Origin: Phaeobacter gallaeciensis
Lineage (GTDB): Bacteria; Pseudomonadota; Alphaproteobacteria; Rhodobacterales; Rhodobacteraceae
Reading direction: 5' to 3'
Assembly (NCBI RefSeq): GCF_001678945.1
Contig: NZ_CP015124.1
Span: 124,001-188,000, forward strand
DNA: 64,000 nt
A program made the position numbers and the translations under genes. Below, piece after piece: positions 27,009 to 35,338 of the stretch. The notes beneath the pieces are model-generated. The model did no database searches, was not told where the DNA came from, and saw nothing but the letters and a program-made list of their open reading frames with translations. Each line of letters begins with the position of its first letter. Position 1 is the first letter of the stretch.

Positions 27009-27676
27009 AATTCAATGAATATCCAGATCAGGAAATGCTGGCGATAGAGGTTGCGCAGCGCATTGCCGGGGATCTGGAAACACATCTTCTACATCACGAC
27101 ACCGCCTCGCTTGCGGTGGCAGGCGGCAGCACGCCCGCGCCTATCTTTGATGATCTCTGCGCAGCTTCAATCGATTGGGAACGGGTCCGGGTGATGGCGA
27201 CGGATGAACGCTGGGTGCCCTCCGACAGTGACCGCTCCAATGCGCGAATGATCCGCGAGCGGCTGATGACAGGCCCCGCCGCCGCCGCGCGTTTTCTGCC
27301 GTTCTACGTGCCCGACCGCGCCCCCGAAGATGTGTTGGCCGAGGTCGAATCCCTAGTTTCCCCGGAATTGCCGATTTCAGTGGCGCTTCTGGGGATGGGC
27401 GAAGACATGCACACGGCCTCCTTGTTTCCGGGGGTGAAGGGGCTTGAGGCAGCGCTGGCCGGCTCGGCGCCGACTTTGGCAGTGATGCGCCCGGACAGCC
27501 AGCCGGAAGGCCGCATCAGTCTGACAGCGCCGGTGTTAAACGGAGCGATGGCGAAACATCTGGTGATCTTTGGTGAGGCCAAACGCAAGGCGCTGGATCG
27601 GGCGATATCGCTGCCGCCCGAAGAAGCCCCGGTTCAGGCCATTTTGTCAGGCACTCAAGTGCATTGGGCACCTTAA
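27005..27676 (+). CDS. pgl: 6-phosphogluconolactonase
   Basis: A 223-residue lactonase of the DevB/SOL type that hydrolyses the product of Zwf to 6-phosphogluconate. Motifs include LAVAGGSTPAPIFDDL for phosphate binding, MATDERWVPSDSDRSN and LLGMGEDMHTASLFPG; the latter is the family signature. The start at 27005 is set by GAGGA in front and by the four-base ATGA overlap with zwf. A hairpin overlaps the convergent thioesterase stop just beyond it. Confidence 0.96.
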   Translation: MKFNEYPDQEMLAIEVAQRIAGDLETHLLHHDTASLAVAGGSTPAPIFDDLCAASIDWERVRVMATDERWVPSDSDRSNARMIRERLMTGPAAAARFLPFYVPDRAPEDVLAEVESLVSPELPISVALLGMGEDMHTASLFPGVKGLEAALAGSAPTLAVMRPDSQPEGRISLTAPVLNGAMAKHLVIFGEAKRKALDRAISLPPEEAPVQAILSGTQVHWAP

Positions 27677-27677
27677 G

Positions 27678-27698
27678 CCTCAGCCTTATTGGCTGAGG
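27678..27698. terminator. hairpin between pgl and thioesterase
   Basis: A perfect 8-bp stem CCTCAGCC / GGCTGAGG with a 5-nt loop lies at the point where the two convergent genes end, overlapping the last codons of the thioesterase. There is no clear T run. Confidence 0.45.
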
Positions 27699-28165
27699 TC
27701 GGTGGCGCCATCGAGGTCCAGAAATTGCTGTTTCAAACTGTCCGGAATCGGCTGTCCCGCGCTGCCATCGGCGGTACGCAGAACCATCACGGCTTCCAGC
27801 CGGGTGCGCAGGTCGCCAGACCAGATCTGCTGCTCCATCACATATGACGTGTTGCGGAAGGACAGCACCCGGGCGGTGGAGATGTAGCTTTCGCCAAGCA
27901 GCATTTCCTTGAGGTAGTGCACGTTGGAGTTACGCATCACCGTGCGCGGCATCGGCCCGCCGGAGAAATGCCTGGCGCAATGTGTATCGAAATAGGTGAC
28001 GCGGGTGGATTCGAACCAGCCCAGGTAGGCCTTGTTGTTCACGTGGTTCAAAAGGTCGAGTTCGGAAAAGCGAACCTTATCGGCAATGGCAACGGGGCAG
28101 GGGTGGTCGATCCCCTGAGCCAACTGAGTCTCTGCATCGAGCGGGGTAAGGTAAAGGAGTTTCAT
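27686..28165 (-). CDS. acyl-CoA thioesterase, hotdog fold
   Basis: A 159-residue single hotdog-domain protein of the 4HBT type. The motif FSELDLLNHVNNKAYLGWFESTR holds the family's aspartate/asparagine active-site segment (DxxxHVNNxxY). Such enzymes hydrolyse acyl-CoA thioesters in the cytoplasm; the acyl specificity is not readable. The gene is monocistronic, convergent with pgl, and 131 bases from the tRNA-Gly gene on its 5' side. Confidence 0.88.
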   Translation of the reverse strand: MKLLYLTPLDAETQLAQGIDHPCPVAIADKVRFSELDLLNHVNNKAYLGWFESTRVTYFDTHCARHFSGGPMPRTVMRNSNVHYLKEMLLGESYISTARVLSFRNTSYVMEQQIWSGDLRTRLEAVMVLRTADGSAGQPIPDSLKQQFLDLDGATDLSQ

Positions 28166-28296
28166 CCCGTTGGACTAAGGCGCGGTATTTGAAGTTTCAA
28201 CAAAAACCCTCCGGCACATCGTCTTGACCGCGACAGCCGCGAAAACATGAGTCCAAGCGTCGCGAGGCGGTGGCATTCAAAATGGGAAGGGAGATT

Positions 28297-28370
28297 TGGA
28301 GCGGGTGAAGGGAATCGAACCCTCGTCACTTGCTTGGGAAGCAAATGCTCTACCATTGAGCTACACCCGC
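28297..28370 (-). tRNA. tRNA-Gly (anticodon CCC)
   Basis: On the minus strand a 74-nt cloverleaf includes an encoded 3' CCA. The acceptor stem is GCGGGTG with CACCCGC, the D-arm has GCTC/GAGC, the anticodon loop is TTCCCAA between TTTGC and GCAAG, and the T-arm loop is TTCGATT. The anticodon is CCC, which reads GGG codons. Confidence 0.95.
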
Positions 28371-28563
28371 AGTGGGATTTGGGTAGCACCGCGCCGTGGG
28401 CGCTTCAAGTTGATTTCGCTGTGGATGGCGGATTTTGCAAATCCAGCGCCGAGCGGGACCGCAGTACTCCCGGCACAGGGCTGGCGGTCCGCAAACAAAA
28501 GAATCCAGAGGCAATTTTGCCATTGCAGCGTCATGGAACGGCAGGTATACGGCTCCACATCAG

Positions 28564-28640
<77 letters not shown>

Positions 28641-28735
28641 TTTCTCCCCGAACTAATCTCCCGAACCAGCGTCCGGACCAATTCGGATTTGGGCTGTATT
28701 GTAAATTCGACGCCAATTCCAGCTGCAGCAGAAGC

Positions 28736-28768
28736 AAAAATCCGGCGCACCCATCGGGGCACACCGGA
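28736..28768 (-). terminator. Rho-independent terminator of the MepK-like gene
   Basis: Read on the minus strand, a 12-bp stem with a few G-T pairs (28768-28757 with 28752-28741, 4-nt loop) is followed by five T at 28740-28736. It lies about 90 bases beyond the stop codon at 28858. Confidence 0.75.
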
Positions 28769-28857
28769 CATTAGTGGTTCGTATTGGTGTAATGCAGAAC
28801 GCCTGGATGACGACCTGCGGACCGGGCTTCCGTAGAACGCCTGGTCGGGTTTCCGTA

Positions 28858-29427
28858 TCAGCCGCGCCAGTCACGGACGACGCCGCAGTCCATGTGAACA
28901 AAGTTGGAGCGATAATAGGTGCCAACACCGCCGGCACGGCAAGCCTTGGCCGCTTTCGCCATTTGCGTAACAGAGCGAGACGCAAGGCGCAGGTCTGCGG
29001 CCTGTCCGCGCATGTGAAGAGAGTTCTTGGCGACGCCACGCGAACGGCTGCGCAGCATGGCGTTGGTCTTCGGGCTGCGATATCCCGAAAGCATCATATA
29101 CGGTTCGTTTACTTCCAGCAGGTTATGGGAGGCGGCCATGATATCGATTGTGCGCAGGTCGATCTCTTTTACGTCGTCGGTGCGCCAGTCGCGCATGAAG
29201 TGATTGATCTCGCGCACTGCGTCTTTGATGTACTTGCCTTCGATCCAATAGACCATGTCCAGCCGTTCACCGGTGCGGCCCGAGTACATGCGGATGCGGC
29301 GGATATCGCCGCCACCACGCAAAAAGCCTGCTGCATTGGAGAATGTTGGGGCTGCGGTTACTGCTGTTGCCGCAAATGCACCCAGAAGGGCCCGACGGGT
29401 GAGCCCCGAGTTCGATGTTTCTGCCAT
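28858..29427 (-). CDS. mepK: DUF882 / YcbK (MepK)-like murein endopeptidase, Tat-exported
   Basis: A 189-residue protein with an N-terminal twin-arginine signal (TRRALLGAFAATA) and a DUF882 domain related to peptidase M15. The zinc-site sequence SLHMRGQAADLRL and the C-terminal FVHMDCG supply the histidine and aspartate ligands. MepK of E. coli cleaves 3-3 cross-links in peptidoglycan. The gene is divergent from a YcbB-like L,D-transpeptidase, the enzyme that makes such cross-links; in E. coli the two also adjoin (ycbB-ycbK). The start at 29427 was chosen at the Tat signal. A strong terminator follows. Confidence 0.9.
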   Translation of the reverse strand: MAETSNSGLTRRALLGAFAATAVTAAPTFSNAAGFLRGGGDIRRIRMYSGRTGERLDMVYWIEGKYIKDAVREINHFMRDWRTDDVKEIDLRTIDIMAASHNLLEVNEPYMMLSGYRSPKTNAMLRSRSRGVAKNSLHMRGQAADLRLASRSVTQMAKAAKACRAGGVGTYYRSNFVHMDCGVVRDWRG

Positions 29428-29759
29428 GTTTACCGCACCATCCCGAACGATTTGTGTGTCCTGCCGATGCCCGATGTTACGGGCCTGCCGTATTTCCCGG
29501 CACGTGACTTCTATGACACAGGGGGAATCACGATCCAAGTTTCGATTGGTCTCATCCCTGTTTTCTTCGGATTTTCGGCAATTTTTTGCGCAAAAGGGGA
29601 CGTTCCGTTAAGATTTTCCCATCAAAAAGCACCAAAATCACTGGTCACAAGTTCGAGAACCGCCGAAAATAGGCTCTCAACTATTGGTTTACGATGTGTA
29701 AATGGGGGCTGCGCCTTGCTTCTTTTTACTAAAGATTCATGTAGTAGAGGGAAGATTTA
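29428..29759. other. 332-bp divergent intergenic region
   Basis: This relatively A+T-rich stretch lies between the starts of the MepK-like and L,D-transpeptidase genes and must contain both promoters. I see no gene in it. I could not assign a -35/-10 pair with confidence. Confidence 0.6.
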
Positions 29760-31415
29760 ATGGCATCGTCATCAGGGGGTCGCGCGTCAATGAAAACAGC
29801 ACTTTATAGCAGCGTTCTGCCGCAGGTCCGGTCCGGCGTTTTCGCTCTGGCCCTATTCGGTGCCACAGTCGCCTTTGCACCCAGTGGTGCCTCGGCTCAG
29901 GTCACGGCCTTCAAGCAATCGGTTGCTGAATTCGCAGCGGGCGAAGGCGCAGTTGCCAAATTCTACCGCGAATCCGCTTACACCCCGATTTGGACGGCGC
30001 CGGGCGAAGAATCGATGCAGCGCCGGGCCGCGCTACTGCGGGCGCTGGAAGAGGCCTCGGCCCACGGGTTGCCGGACCAGTCTGCCCTGGCGGCGTCGCT
30101 GATGGAGCAGATGCGCAATGCACGGTCGGCCCGCGATTTGGGGCAGATCGAAGCGGCGCTGAGCACGGCTTACGTGAATTATGCCACGGACCTGCAGACC
30201 GGCCTTCTTGATCCCGGCTCGATCGACGACGGGATCGTTCGCAAGAAACATACCACCGATCCGGTGACCTATCTGGAAGGCATCCGGGACAATCAGCCGA
30301 TGGCCTATATGCGCTCGCTGGTGCCCGCCTCGCCGCAATACCGCGCCTTGCTGCGGGAGAAATTCCGTCTTGAGCAGCTGGTCGCCAAAGGCGGCTGGGG
30401 CACCACGGTTCCGAAGGGCAAGCTTGAGCCGGGTGACACCGGACCTGCTGTAATCGCGCTGCGCGACCGGCTGGTAACAATGGGATATCTGCCCCGCAGC
30501 GCCACCGCCGCGTTTGACATGGAGGTGGAACAGGCGGTGCAGAAGTTCCAGTCGGACCACGGGCTGGAGGTCGACGGCGTTGCCGGGGACGGCACCATTG
30601 CCGAGCTCAACAAGCCGGTTACCGAACGGCTGAAATCCGTGGTGGTGGCGATGGAGCGGGAGCGCTGGCTGTCACCCGAACGCGGTGAGCGTCATATCCT
30701 GGTGAACCAAACTGATTTCACGGCCAAGATTGTCGACCGTGGCGACGTGACCTTTGAAACCCGGTCCGTGATCGGCAAGAACCAGCACGACCGCAGGTCG
30801 CCGGAATTCTCGGATGTCATGGAACACATGATCATCAACCCGAGCTGGCACGTGCCGCGCTCGATCATTACCAAGGAATACCTGCCGAAACTGCGCAACA
30901 ACCCTAATGCAGTCCGTCACATTCTGATTACCGATCGTCAGGGCCGTGTCGTCGACCGCAACTCAGCGGACTTCTCTCAGTACACCAGAAGCAACTTTCC
31001 ATACTCGATGCGCCAGCCGCCGAGCCGCAGCAATGCGCTGGGGCTGGTGAAGTTCATGTTCCCGAACAAATACAACATCTACCTGCACGACACGCCGCAA
31101 AAGAGCCTGTTCAGCCGCGAAGTCCGGGCCTTCTCCCACGGCTGTATCCGCCTGGCGCAGCCCTTTGAGTTTGCCTATGCGCTGCTGGCGCGGCAGACCG
31201 AAGATCCCAAGGCATTCTTTCAGCGGATCCTAAGCTCCGGAAAAGAAACCAAAGTGGAGCTGGAACAGAAGGTGCCTGTTCACATTATCTACCGGACGGC
31301 TTATGTCTCGGGCAAAGGACGGGCCGAGTTCCGGCGGGATGTCTATGGACGCGACGCCAAGGTATGGGACGCCTTGCAGCGGGCAGGGGTCGCCTTGCCG
31401 GGCGTGCAGGGCTGA
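29760..31415 (+). CDS. ldtD: L,D-transpeptidase YcbB-like (LdtD)
   Basis: A 551-residue periplasmic protein with an N-terminal signal or anchor helix (about residues 20-45), a helical scaffold domain, a peptidoglycan-binding domain at about residues 225-285 (GDTGPAVIALRDRL...FQSDHGLEVDG) and a C-terminal YkuD catalytic domain. The catalytic cysteine is C462 in S-H460-G-C462-I-R. It would form 3-3 cross-links between murein stem peptides. AGAGGGAAG stands just before the ATG at 29760, supporting this start over a second ATG ten codons later. The lpxD gene follows after 42 bases on the same strand. Confidence 0.95.
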   Translation: MASSSGGRASMKTALYSSVLPQVRSGVFALALFGATVAFAPSGASAQVTAFKQSVAEFAAGEGAVAKFYRESAYTPIWTAPGEESMQRRAALLRALEEASAHGLPDQSALAASLMEQMRNARSARDLGQIEAALSTAYVNYATDLQTGLLDPGSIDDGIVRKKHTTDPVTYLEGIRDNQPMAYMRSLVPASPQYRALLREKFRLEQLVAKGGWGTTVPKGKLEPGDTGPAVIALRDRLVTMGYLPRSATAAFDMEVEQAVQKFQSDHGLEVDGVAGDGTIAELNKPVTERLKSVVVAMERERWLSPERGERHILVNQTDFTAKIVDRGDVTFETRSVIGKNQHDRRSPEFSDVMEHMIINPSWHVPRSIITKEYLPKLRNNPNAVRHILITDRQGRVVDRNSADFSQYTRSNFPYSMRQPPSRSNALGLVKFMFPNKYNIYLHDTPQKSLFSREVRAFSHGCIRLAQPFEFAYALLARQTEDPKAFFQRILSSGKETKVELEQKVPVHIIYRTAYVSGKGRAEFRRDVYGRDAKVWDALQRAGVALPGVQG

Positions 31416-31457
31416 TCTCCGGGGCCCGTCTTCAACAGACGTGAGGAAGGGCCCCAT

Positions 31458-32531
31458 ATGTATACTGTCCGTCAGATTGCTGATGCATTAGGTGCTGCCT
31501 GCGAAGGCGATGTTTCTATCGAAGTGGCGCGTACGGCCGAACCGCAAGACGCAGGTCCCGGCGATCTGGCGCTTGCAACCTCCCCGAAATATGCCGAGGC
31601 GCTGGCCGAGGGCGCAGCCCAGGTTGCCATGCTCTGGGAAGGTGCCGACTGGCAGTCCATGGGCCTGAAGGCGGCTATTTTCGCAGCCCGGCCGCGTATG
31701 GCCATGGCCGGTCTCACCAGTATGATGGATCCGGGCCAGGGCTTTGGCTCCGGCATTCACCCCTCAGCCGTCATTGATCCCAGCGCGGAGCTGGGAGAGG
31801 GTGTCAGCGTCGGCCCCTTCTGTGTGATTGGTGCGAGGGCGAAAATCGGAGACAATTCCATCATCGGTCCGCAGTGCCATATCGGCGTGGATGTCACGAT
31901 GGGGAACGGCGCACAACTGCGCGAGATGGTCTCCATCGGCGCCCGCGTCACCATTGGGGAGCGGTTCCGGGCCCAGCCCGGCGCGCGCATCGGTGGCGAT
32001 GGGTTTTCCTATGTAACACCTGAGGTGTCAGGCGCGGAAACCGTGCGCAAGACGCTGGGTGATCAGGGCGATGCCAAACCCCAAAGCTGGCTGCGCATTC
32101 ATTCCCTCGGTTCGGTCACCATCGGCGACGATGTAGAAGTGGGCGCCAATTGCACCGTCGACAACGGCACCATCCGCGACACGGTGATCGGCGACGGCAC
32201 AAAGCTCGACAACCTTGTACACGTTGGCCACAACACCCGGGTTGGGCGTGATTGCCTCCTTTGCGGACAGACCGGCACCTCCGGCTCGGTTGATATCGGC
32301 AACAACGTGGTTCTTGGCGGGCAATGCGGCGTGGTCGATAATATCTTTATCGGTGACGGAGTGATTGCCGGCGGCGGCACAAAGATCCTTTCGAACGTGC
32401 CCGCAGGCCGTGTAATGATGGGCTATCCCGCTGTCAAAATGGAGACACATACCGAAGTCTATAAGGCACAACGCAGGCTGCCCCGACTGATGCGCGATAT
32501 CGAAGCGCTGAAAAAGGCAGTTTTAAAATAG
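31458..32531 (+). CDS. lpxD: UDP-3-O-acylglucosamine N-acyltransferase LpxD
   Basis: A 357-residue left-handed beta-helix acyltransferase that adds a 3-hydroxyacyl chain from ACP to the amine of UDP-3-O-acylglucosamine, the third step of lipid A synthesis. It has the LpxD N-terminal uridine-binding domain (about residues 1-100), many hexapeptide repeats, and the catalytic-histidine region [13 protein letters not shown]. An insert-like segment around residues 190-215 lies between coils. It is not in the usual bamA-lpxD-fabZ-lpxA cluster. Instead it is followed by its own acyl carrier protein and ketoacyl synthase genes, so it may be a second, specialised LpxD. Confidence 0.92.
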   Translation: MYTVRQIADALGAACEGDVSIEVARTAEPQDAGPGDLALATSPKYAEALAEGAAQVAMLWEGADWQSMGLKAAIFAARPRMAMAGLTSMMDPGQGFGSGIHPSAVIDPSAELGEGVSVGPFCVIGARAKIGDNSIIGPQCHIGVDVTMGNGAQLREMVSIGARVTIGERFRAQPGARIGGDGFSYVTPEVSGAETVRKTLGDQGDAKPQSWLRIHSLGSVTIGDDVEVGANCTVDNGTIRDTVIGDGTKLDNLVHVGHNTRVGRDCLLCGQTGTSGSVDIGNNVVLGGQCGVVDNIFIGDGVIAGGGTKILSNVPAGRVMMGYPAVKMETHTEVYKAQRRLPRLMRDIEALKKAVLK

Positions 32532-32579
32532 CGGCACAGAGATTACATCTGCGCCAGCCTTAAGGATCAAGGACCCGGT

Positions 32580-32837
32580 ATGAGCATCAAGGACAAGGTA
32601 ATCGAAATCATCGCAGAGCAGGCAGTGCTGGAACCGTCGGATGTGACACTCGACAGCACGCTTGAGGATCTGGGTATCGATAGTCTCGGCCTCGTGGAGA
32701 GCATCTTTGCTATCGAGGAAGAGTTCGACATCACCATTCCGTTCAATGCCAATGCGCCGGAAGAGAGTGATTTCGACATTACCAATGTCGCGGCGATCAT
32801 CGCGGGCATCGAAAAGCTGACGGCTGCAAAGCAGTGA
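32580..32837 (+). CDS. acyl carrier protein
   Basis: An 85-residue four-helix acyl carrier protein. The phosphopantetheine attachment serine is S35 in LGIDSLGLVE, the standard DSL motif. The protein is acidic in helix II, as needed for docking to acyltransferases and synthases. It lies between lpxD and a ketoacyl-ACP synthase gene with gaps of 48 and 29 bases, so it is probably a dedicated carrier for this cassette rather than the housekeeping AcpP, which normally sits with fabD-fabG-fabF. Confidence 0.92.
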   Translation: MSIKDKVIEIIAEQAVLEPSDVTLDSTLEDLGIDSLGLVESIFAIEEEFDITIPFNANAPEESDFDITNVAAIIAGIEKLTAAKQ

Positions 32838-32866
32838 GGCCTGCCTCGGGGTCAAGGATGATCTGA

Positions 32867-34075
32867 ATGAGACGCGTAGTAATCACCGGCGCCGGCACCA
32901 TCAACGCTCTTGGCCATTCTGTATCCGCCACCATGGAGGCAATGCGCGAGGGGCGCTGTGGCATCGGCGCGCTGGAGTTTCGCGATGTGGAGCGTCTGTC
33001 GATTCAGATCGGTGGCCAGGTCAGGGGCTTTGAGGCCGAGGGCCGCTTTAACCGGCAACAGATGAGCCTTTATGACCGGTTCACCCAGTTCACTCTGACC
33101 GCCGCCAAAGAGGCGATTGCCCAGTCCGGAATCGAATTCCACGGCGATCTCTCCGCGAAATCCGGTGTGGTTCTGGGCACCGCCGGTGGCGGCGTATCAA
33201 CCTGGGATGACAATTACCGCTCGGTCTATGAGGACGGTAAGAACCGCGTCCATCCCTTCGTGGTGCCGAAGCTGATGAACAACGCAGCCGCCAGCCATGT
33301 GTCAATGGAATTCAACCTCAAAGGGCCGAGTTTCACCGTTTCCACCGCCTGCGCCTCCTCCAATCATGCGATGGCCCAGGCGTTTCAGTTGGTGCGCAGC
33401 GGCATGGCGCCTGCGATGGTCACGGGCGGATCGGAATCGATGCTGTGCTTTGGCGGGGTCAAGGCCTGGGAAGGGTTGCGGGTCATGTCCCGCGATGCCT
33501 GCCGCCCGTTCAGTGCCAACCGCAACGGCATGGTGCAGGGTGAAGGTGCCGGCGTGTTTGTCTTTGAAGACTACGAACACGCCCGCGCCCGCGGTGCGGA
33601 GATCCTCTGCGAGGTAGTGGGCTACGCCATGTCCTCGGACGCGGCGGATATCGTCATGCCGAGCAAACAGGGCGCGGCCCGCGCAATCGCTGGCGCCCTG
33701 CAGGATGCCGGAGTGGCGCCTGAAAGCGTTGGCTATATCAATGCCCATGGGACCGGCACTGCAGCGAATGACAAAACCGAATGCGCCGCGGTGGCGGATG
33801 TCTTTGGTCCGCACGCGGACCGGCTGATGATCTCCTCGACGAAATCCATGCATGGTCACCTGATCGGCGGCACCGGTGCGGTGGAGCTGTTGGCCTGTAT
33901 CATGGCCGTGCGCGATGGGGTGATTGCCCCCACCATCGGCTATGAGGAACCAGACCCGGAATGCGCTCTGGATGTGGTGCCCAATGAGGCGCGTGAGGCA
34001 AAGGTAGATGTGGCGCTGAGCAACGCCTTTGCCTTTGGCGGGCTGAACGCGGTTCTGGCGCTGAAAAAGATCTGA
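32867..34075 (+). CDS. beta-ketoacyl-ACP synthase, KAS II/FabF-like
   Basis: A 402-residue condensing enzyme with the complete Cys-His-His triad: C162 in VSTACASSNH, H294 in NAHGTGTAAND and H331 in KSMHGHLIGGTG. It would extend an acyl chain on ACP by two carbons. The residue before GH in the last motif is His rather than the more common Thr of FabF. The gene follows the acyl carrier protein gene and ends the cassette; a strong terminator lies 20 bases beyond. Its specific product is not known, and a role in making acyl chains for LpxD is inferred from position. Confidence 0.93.
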   Translation: MRRVVITGAGTINALGHSVSATMEAMREGRCGIGALEFRDVERLSIQIGGQVRGFEAEGRFNRQQMSLYDRFTQFTLTAAKEAIAQSGIEFHGDLSAKSGVVLGTAGGGVSTWDDNYRSVYEDGKNRVHPFVVPKLMNNAAASHVSMEFNLKGPSFTVSTACASSNHAMAQAFQLVRSGMAPAMVTGGSESMLCFGGVKAWEGLRVMSRDACRPFSANRNGMVQGEGAGVFVFEDYEHARARGAEILCEVVGYAMSSDAADIVMPSKQGAARAIAGALQDAGVAPESVGYINAHGTGTAANDKTECAAVADVFGPHADRLMISSTKSMHGHLIGGTGAVELLACIMAVRDGVIAPTIGYEEPDPECALDVVPNEAREAKVDVALSNAFAFGGLNAVLALKKI

Positions 34076-34095
34076 ACGGAGCGCTGCTCGAAAAG

Positions 34096-34130
34096 AAAAG
34101 CCACCGTCAGCAGTCGCTGCGGTGGCTTTT
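34096..34130. terminator. Rho-independent terminator, bidirectional
   Basis: The stem AAAAGCCACCG / CGGTGGCTTTT (34096-34106 with 34120-34130) has an inner CAGC/GCTG helix and closes the lpxD-acp-KAS unit. The convergent IalB-family gene ends 50 bases further on. Confidence 0.8.
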
Positions 34131-34179
34131 ATCGTTGTCTGATCACGCCCGCCTGGTGGCGGGAGCGTGAGTTCTCATC

Positions 34180-34794
34180 TTATTGGGAGACCACGTCGAC
34201 GACATTGTAGCCGGCGGTGAACCCTTTCAGCGACATTTTCAGTTCGATCAGCTGATCCGGCGCCGGGGCAGGGCGCAGGGACAGGGTGGCTTCGGTACCC
34301 TTCTTGAATGCATCGATGTCGCCTTGGGTAAAGCCGATCTGCGCCACGCAGCCCAGTGGGTTGCAGAAGGAATAGTTGTAGCGCTTGCTCGGGGCGCCAT
34401 CGACCGAAATGGTCAGGGCCGCAGGCAGCAGCGTTTCCAGCGGTACGATTACGGTTGCTCCAGCAACAGCCTGTCCGCCTGTCTGATCGATGCGGAACAG
34501 CGAAACCTCGGCCATCGGGTTGCCATCAGGCGCAGTCAGGATCTGCAACAGCGAACAGGGGTCGGTTTCTGTTTCGGTCTTGATGCAAGCCAGATCCCAG
34601 TCGCCGTGGGTTTCTTTTGCATAGCGATCCCCAATCGCCGGAGTGCCGTCATCGACGGGCTGCCCCAGGTCCAGCATTTGATCCGCAGAGGGAGCAACAG
34701 CCTCGCCACCCGAATTCTGCGTTTCCTGCGCATGCAAAGGCGCAGTTGTTGCGATCATCGCGGCCAGGGCGATCGGTGTCAGGGACTTGATCAT
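34180..34794 (-). CDS. invasion associated locus B (IalB) family secreted protein
   Basis: A 204-residue exported protein. A signal peptide (MIKSLTPIALAAMIATTAPLHA) is followed by a low-complexity linker and the IalB domain from about residue 60. Two cysteine pairs (ACIKTETETDPC and CNPLGC) are typical of the family and probably form disulfides. IalB proteins are periplasmic or surface proteins; despite the name they are common in free-living alphaproteobacteria. The start at 34794 is at the signal peptide; 17 upstream in-frame codons are unlikely to be translated. Candidate small RNAs lie upstream on the same strand. Confidence 0.88.
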   Translation of the reverse strand: MIKSLTPIALAAMIATTAPLHAQETQNSGGEAVAPSADQMLDLGQPVDDGTPAIGDRYAKETHGDWDLACIKTETETDPCSLLQILTAPDGNPMAEVSLFRIDQTGGQAVAGATVIVPLETLLPAALTISVDGAPSKRYNYSFCNPLGCVAQIGFTQGDIDAFKKGTEATLSLRPAPAPDQLIELKMSLKGFTAGYNVVDVVSQ

Positions 34795-34924
34795 GAGTGC
34801 CTCTTTTATGTCAGGACGTCCGATACGGGATCTAGCACGATGCACATGTGGTGTCAGGTCATTATCGGCCTATCGGCGGGGAAATGCACGGCAGGATGAT
34901 CAGAGCGAAGATTTTGGAAACAAA

Positions 34925-34993
34925 GAAAAAAGGGAACCTAACGGGTTCCCTTTTGTTTTTTTCTCCCCGTCGGACTGGCCGACTTAGTTATTG
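34925..34993 (-). ncRNA. candidate small RNA or ialB leader with terminator
   Basis: On the minus strand TTGACC (35028-35023) is followed after 17 bases by TAACGT (35005-35000). The predicted transcript starts near 34993 and contains a 5-bp hairpin (34983-34969), a purine-rich linker, and a strong terminator stem of 11 bp followed by a T run. It ends about 130 bases before the IalB-family gene on the same strand, so it may be an independent small RNA or an attenuated leader of that gene. Confidence 0.4.
34928..34954. terminator. strong terminator, bidirectional symmetry
   Basis: The 11-bp perfect stem AAAAGGGAACC / GGTTCCCTTTT (34928-34938 with 34944-34954) has a 5-nt loop and T-rich flanks on both strands. 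No annotated gene ends here, so it is an orphan terminator. Confidence 0.8.
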
Positions 34994-35133
34994 GTAGGGA
35001 CGTTACGAAAGCCCCGGCCTGTGGTCAACATGGAATGACAAAAAAATTACAGCAAGGTACCCCTGAAAGGGGTTTGACCGATTTACGAACTTTTAACCAT
35101 GATTTTGAGGGTATCCATCACCTGTCGGTGCAC

Positions 35134-35162
35134 AAAAAAAGGCCGTGCTCGGTGGCACGGCC
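35134..35162 (-). terminator. Rho-independent terminator (minus strand)
   Basis: The 8-bp perfect stem GGCCGTGC / GCACGGCC with a 6-nt loop is followed by seven T on the minus strand (35140-35134). Confidence 0.8.
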
Positions 35163-35223
35163 AGTCTGACAGGGAGGAAATGACCGCCCTCACATCCGTA
35201 TTTGCGTGGGCGGGCAGTTCTAA
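35134..35223 (-). ncRNA. candidate small RNA with anti-Shine-Dalgarno-like CCUCC segment
   Basis: An orphan minus-strand terminator (stem 35162-35155 with 35148-35141, then seven T) lies in a gap where the neighbouring gene to the right is on the opposite strand. About 90 nt upstream on the minus strand is TATACT (35235-35230). The transcript would have a 5' hairpin (CCGCCC 35213-35208 with GGGCGG 35189-35184), an unpaired stretch that includes TTTCCTCCCTG, and the terminator hairpin. C/U-rich unpaired segments of this kind are known in Rhodobacter small RNAs of the CcsR type. I see no good -35 element, and the family link is a guess. Confidence 0.45.
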
Positions 35224-35338
35224 GTATTCAGTATAAAGGTTAATTAACTGTGTGGGCGTTCGGATGACGATCAGCGGGGCCGGAACATCGGGGTTCGCAG
35301 CCACCGCATCCTCGAACGCAGGCGAGTAGGAAACAGGC

